DNA of 64,000 nucleotides, taken from Streptomyces sp. NBRC 110028 (lineage in GTDB: Bacteria > Actinomycetota > Actinomycetes > Streptomycetales > Streptomycetaceae). Both the position numbers and the translations under genes were made by a program. The DNA is taken from assembly GCF_001417735.1 (NCBI RefSeq), contig NZ_BBUZ01000035.1, positions 149,379 to 213,378 of the forward strand, given 5' to 3'. A model generated the notes under the pieces. It worked only from the letters and a program-made list of their open reading frames with translations, ran no database searches and was not told the DNA's origin. Shown piece after piece: positions 61,023-64,000 of the stretch (positions are counted from its first letter, which is position 1; every line of letters begins with the position of its first letter).

Positions 61023-62311
61023 GCCGCAGCCACCGGAGCCCGGTGCAGCCCGCCGACGACGGGGGAACGCCGCCGTCGTACGACGGGTCCCGCCGCCGTC
61101 AGCCGGGGGGCCCGCTCCGCGAGGGCGTGGAGCGCCGCTCCCGTCACGGCCCGGACGAGGGGCTCGGCCAGCACGTTCTCGAAGGCGGCGGCACCGAAGA
61201 CCGACGGGGCGGGCGGGGTGGGCGGGGCTGGTGGGGCGGCTGCGGACGGTCCGTCCCGGCCGACCGCTCCGGCCAGGACCACCACCTCGTCACCGGACTT
61301 GACCTCGCAGCCCGCCAACTCCAGGTCCTCCCGGGCGAACCGCGTCGCGATACGGTACGACACCGCCCGGTGCAGCGCCTGCTCGGCAACCTGCCCGGCA
61401 GCCACCCGGCCGGTGCAGGGCGCGGGCCACTGCCCGGGCAGGAGCCCGAGCACGGCGTTCCCGATCGCCGTGGTCACCGGCTCCGTGCAGAGCAGAACGG
61501 TGAGCATGGCCACGGCCGTTCCGTCACCGCCGGCGGGGCCGGCGAGGCGCGGCATCGCGTCGAGGCCATCGAAGAGGAGTCGCAGGTCCTCCAGGGCGGA
61601 CGCCATGTCCTTGCTCAGCGCCAACTGCTGGGGACACAGGAGGCTGTCCAGCGCGGGAGCGAGCGCCCGGCAGTCACGCCCGAACCGGGCGCGGTCCTCC
61701 CCGGGGACGCCCCAGATCCGCGCCAGCACCTCGACCGGCACCAGCCCCGCGTACTCCTCGACCAAGTCGAACGTGTCCGGCAGCCCCTTCGCGAGCCCCG
61801 CGCAGACCTCGTCGATCAGCGGGCGCCACGCGTCGACCGCCGCGGCCCCCAGCACCGGCGCCGCGACCTCCCGCAGTCGCTCGGCCTCCTCGCGCTCCAG
61901 CCGCAGGAACGCCTGGTGCCCGGGCAGCACGTACTGCTCCAGCCCGTCGGTCTCGCCCGCACCGGCAACGAGCCGCCGGGCACCGAGCTGCCGGTCGGCG
62001 AGGATGCGGCCCCCGAGCCCGGGGGCTGCGGTGACCCAGGCTCCGGTCCTGCTCCGGTGCAGCTCGCCCAGGGTCCGTATCTCGTCGTAGAGGGGTGACG
62101 GGTCTTCCTCCATGCCACACAGCAGCCGGGCGTACGGATCGCCGTTGGCGCCGAAGACCCACTGCATGCCGCGGAGCATCTGCAGGCGGCGCCCCAGTTC
62201 GCTGTCCTCCATCTCCTGGGCGGCTTCCGTGCGCTGCTCGCTCTGCTCGAGCTGCGTCTGCCGCGTGTTCGGCACTTGCTGTTCGGGCTGTACGCCTTGC
62301 ATGTCCTGCAT
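61019..62311 (-). CDS. oleP1: P450-like glycosyltransferase auxiliary protein OleP1 (DesVIII/EryCII type)
   Basis: The 430-aa protein has the family opening ELGRRLQMLRGMQWVFGANG and DPYARLL, then a P450-like helical body. The C-terminal heme loop with its cysteine is replaced by an Ala/Pro-rich stretch (PPAPPTPPAPSVFGAAAFEN). Such heme-free P450 homologues (EryCII, DesVIII, TylM3) activate their partner glycosyltransferase and are not oxygenases. It starts 178 bases after the PKS stop with GAAGGAG 12 bases before the ATG, so it may have its own promoter, and it overlaps oleG1. A Gln-rich N-terminal extension is unusual. Confidence 0.87.
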   Translation of the reverse strand: MQDMQGVQPEQQVPNTRQTQLEQSEQRTEAAQEMEDSELGRRLQMLRGMQWVFGANGDPYARLLCGMEEDPSPLYDEIRTLGELHRSRTGAWVTAAPGLGGRILADRQLGARRLVAGAGETDGLEQYVLPGHQAFLRLEREEAERLREVAAPVLGAAAVDAWRPLIDEVCAGLAKGLPDTFDLVEEYAGLVPVEVLARIWGVPGEDRARFGRDCRALAPALDSLLCPQQLALSKDMASALEDLRLLFDGLDAMPRLAGPAGGDGTAVAMLTVLLCTEPVTTAIGNAVLGLLPGQWPAPCTGRVAAGQVAEQALHRAVSYRIATRFAREDLELAGCEVKSGDEVVVLAGAVGRDGPSAAAPPAPPTPPAPSVFGAAAFENVLAEPLVRAVTGAALHALAERAPRLTAAGPVVRRRRSPVVGGLHRAPVAAA

Positions 62312-62489
62312 GAGTGCAACACGCTCCTTCGCCGGTCCCTGCGGGGATTCGGGTCGTCGATGCGTTCGGAGGGAGGAGGAATGCGGGGCATGCCGATGGG
62401 GACTTCCTGAGCGACTCGGCCGTTACGCATACGGGTTGGGAGGACCGGGACGCCGGGTGCGGGCAGGAGTCACGGGGTGCGGGCAGGTG

Positions 62490-64000
62490 TCAGGGTGTGA
62501 GCCCCTTCAGCCAGACGTCGATGTGCCGGGCCGCGTCCTCCGCGTGCTCGCGCATGATCGTGAAGTGGTTCCCCGGCATGTCGACGGCGGTGTGGTCGTA
62601 CTCCCAGGAGGCCCGCCAGTCGGTGGCCCCGGTCCACTCCGCCATGGGTTCGGTAGCCCGGATCAGAAGGGAGGGCAGTCCGGAGGGCGCCGGCCGCCAC
62701 TCGGCCATGAGACGGTCGTACGTGCCGAGGGCCGTCAGCCGCGTGTCGTCCATGGGCACGAAGTCCTGGGCGAACATGCCCTCAGTGAGCTCCTTTTGCC
62801 AGCGGAACACGGGTTCCTGCCGTCCCGGCGGATAGACGTCCACCAGCACCTCACCGCTCGGCGGTGTGCCGCGTCCGACCAGGTGGCAGGCGAGCGCGTG
62901 GGCCATCAGTCCGCCCGCCGAGTAGCCGACCAGGACGAACGGCGCACCCCCGGTCTGCTTCTCCACCGCCTCGGCCTGCGCGGCGAGCACGGCGTCGAGG
63001 TCCGCGGGCAACTGCTCACCGGGCAGGTAGCCGGGCAGCGGAAGCGCCGAGACCGCACGAGTGCCGCGGAAGAACGAAGCCAGGCGCGCGAACTCGTGCG
63101 GCCCGCCGACCGGCGCGGTCCCGCTGCAACAGATCAACTGCGGCTTGCGCACCCCGTCCGCCAGCGGAACGGCCTCCAACGGCGCGTCGAGGTCCGCCGG
63201 CCCGTGGAACACCGGGCGGAAGGCCGCGGTCTCGGCCAGCAGCCCGATGAACTCCCGGCTCCGGCCCAACTCGGCGGAATGCCGGTACAGATCGGCCAGC
63301 ATTCCGCTCTGCCCAGCGCCGACCGACCGACCATCGTCGGCGTCCGGCCCAGGTCCACCGGCGTGCGCACCACCGTGTCCACTATCGGCATGCCGCATCT
63401 CTGCGTGCAGCCACCTGGCGAGAACCGAAGCGTCGGGGTGGTCGAAGACGGCGCCGGCGGGGAGCCTGGTGCCGGTGGCGGCGGCCAGTCTGTTGCGGAG
63501 CTGAACGGCGGTGAGTGAGTCGAAGCCCAGCTCCTTGAACGCCCGCTCGGCCGGGACGTCCTGCGCGGAGCCGTGCCCGAGAACAGCGGCGGCCTCGGTG
63601 CGGACGAGCTTCACCAGCTCGGCTTCCCGTCCGGCGGGAGACAGCAGGGACAGCTGCCGCAGAAGCTGTGCCGATCGGTCCTCGGGGACGGGGGCATGGA
63701 GCTGGTCCTGCTCCTGGTTCTGCAGGGCGGTACGGACTTCCGGCAGGTCGCTGATCAAAGGGCGGGGACGAGCGGAGGCAAAGCCGGTCACAAAGCGTTC
63801 CCAGTCCACGGCGGCGATCGCGACGAACGTTTCACCACGACCAACCGCGTCGGCCATCGCGGCGACAGCACGTTCGGGATCCATCGCCCGCACCCCCCGA
63901 CGGGACAACTCCTGCCCCACACCTTCCACCGACGCCATACCCTGACCGGCCCACATCCCCCACGCCACACTCGTCGCCGGCAGGCCGGCGCTCCGACAGC
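62490..64000 (-). CDS. oleA3: type I modular PKS, last module ACP-thioesterase end (OleA3), partial
   Basis: This is the C-terminal 503 codons of a modular PKS that continues beyond the window edge. In order come the end of a ketoreductase domain (AGLPATSVAWGMWAGQGMA and the following helices), an ACP with ELGFDSLTAVQLRNRL (phosphopantetheine Ser near 63514), and a macrocyclising thioesterase. The thioesterase has VLVGYSAGGLMAHALAC, VDVYPPG for the catalytic Asp and MPGNHFTIM for the His. It releases and cyclises the polyketide, here 8,8a-deoxyoleandolide by inference from the flanking ole genes. The stop at 62490 is followed by oleP1. Confidence 0.87.
   Translation of the reverse strand, partial: CRSAGLPATSVAWGMWAGQGMASVEGVGQELSRRGVRAMDPERAVAAMADAVGRGETFVAIAAVDWERFVTGFASARPRPLISDLPEVRTALQNQEQDQLHAPVPEDRSAQLLRQLSLLSPAGREAELVKLVRTEAAAVLGHGSAQDVPAERAFKELGFDSLTAVQLRNRLAAATGTRLPAGAVFDHPDASVLARWLHAEMRHADSGHGGAHAGGPGPDADDGRSVGAGQSGMLADLYRHSAELGRSREFIGLLAETAAFRPVFHGPADLDAPLEAVPLADGVRKPQLICCSGTAPVGGPHEFARLASFFRGTRAVSALPLPGYLPGEQLPADLDAVLAAQAEAVEKQTGGAPFVLVGYSAGGLMAHALACHLVGRGTPPSGEVLVDVYPPGRQEPVFRWQKELTEGMFAQDFVPMDDTRLTALGTYDRLMAEWRPAPSGLPSLLIRATEPMAEWTGATDWRASWEYDHTAVDMPGNHFTIMREHAEDAARHIDVWLKGLTP

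Noticed and set aside
55146..62311. Assignment of the sugar genes to a mycinamicin-, chalcomycin- or tylosin-type 16-membered macrolide
   Set aside because: The O-methyltransferase first suggested a TylE/MycE role. However, the full order (auxiliary protein, two glycosyltransferases, N-methyltransferase, O-methyltransferase, P450, ABC-F) and the recognisable OleP and OleY sequences fit oleandomycin better.
61019..62311. OleP1 as a catalytic cytochrome P450
   Set aside because: The heme-ligand cysteine loop is missing and replaced by Ala/Pro-rich sequence. The relatives EryCII and DesVIII are heme-free helpers of glycosyltransferases.

Overview
The window is high-GC chromosomal DNA from an actinomycete, almost certainly a Streptomyces. 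Three things suggest this: codon thirds are nearly all G or C, several genes appear to start without a leader, and the right end carries a modular-PKS macrolide cluster. I recognise that right end as the oleandomycin cluster, best known from Streptomyces antibioticus. Reading leftwards from the window edge on the minus strand are the last PKS module with its thioesterase (oleA3, cut by the edge), the P450-like auxiliary protein oleP1, two glycosyltransferases (oleG1, oleG2), the aminosugar N-methyltransferase oleM1, the sugar O-methyltransferase oleY and the P450 epoxidase oleP. The self-resistance ABC-F ATPase oleB converges on oleP. The assignment rests on recall of these proteins and of the published gene order, not on a search.

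Layout. 1-13.4 kb is housekeeping and stress: a DUF4239 membrane protein, a metallophosphoesterase, UspA, a dodecin, a secreted PI-PLC-like enzyme, transketolase, an NDH-2-like oxidoreductase, an FAD monooxygenase, a formamidopyrimidine-DNA glycosylase, a catalase-like protein, a LacI regulator and a lipase-maturation-factor protein. 13.5-21 kb holds a very long CtpI-like P-type ATPase, a tiny amphipathic peptide gene, a YqcI/YcgG (GntA-like) protein, a CDF zinc exporter and a small unknown protein. 21.1-32.7 kb is a corrin-ring locus: cobN under a cobalamin riboswitch, cobG-cobH-cobIJ, cobK, cbiD, cobM and cobL. 32.8-39.7 kb holds an acyltransferase, an FhuF-like [2Fe-2S] protein, meaB and the two methylmalonyl-CoA mutase subunits. 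40-49.7 kb is accessory: an orphan P450, a 56-aa peptide gene, a DUF3048 lipoprotein, a GH95-like enzyme, a PAP2/diacylglycerol-kinase fusion, an EamA transporter and a GH16 enzyme. 50.0-50.5 kb is a small graveyard (transposase and AfsR/NB-ARC remnants) at the edge of the macrolide cluster, followed by an MFS transporter and a DUF5302 gene.

How the parts fit. The corrin genes supply cobalamin. Adenosylcobalamin is the cofactor of the MutAB mutase protected by MeaB, and that mutase can supply methylmalonyl-CoA, the extender used for the oleandolide ring. OleP1/OleG1/OleG2 attach the sugars, OleM1 and OleY methylate them, OleP makes the epoxide and OleB protects the ribosome.

The less expected signals are these. 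A seven-codon ORF with two overlapping hairpins lies upstream of oleB. Two copies of an imperfect inverted-repeat element occur, one overlapping the cobN riboswitch. A tRNA T-arm-like palindrome written in rare codons sits inside cobN. Two small peptide genes have no obvious partners. A perfect LacI-type operator overlaps the stop codon of the lacI gene. A strong terminator stands with no gene upstream of it.
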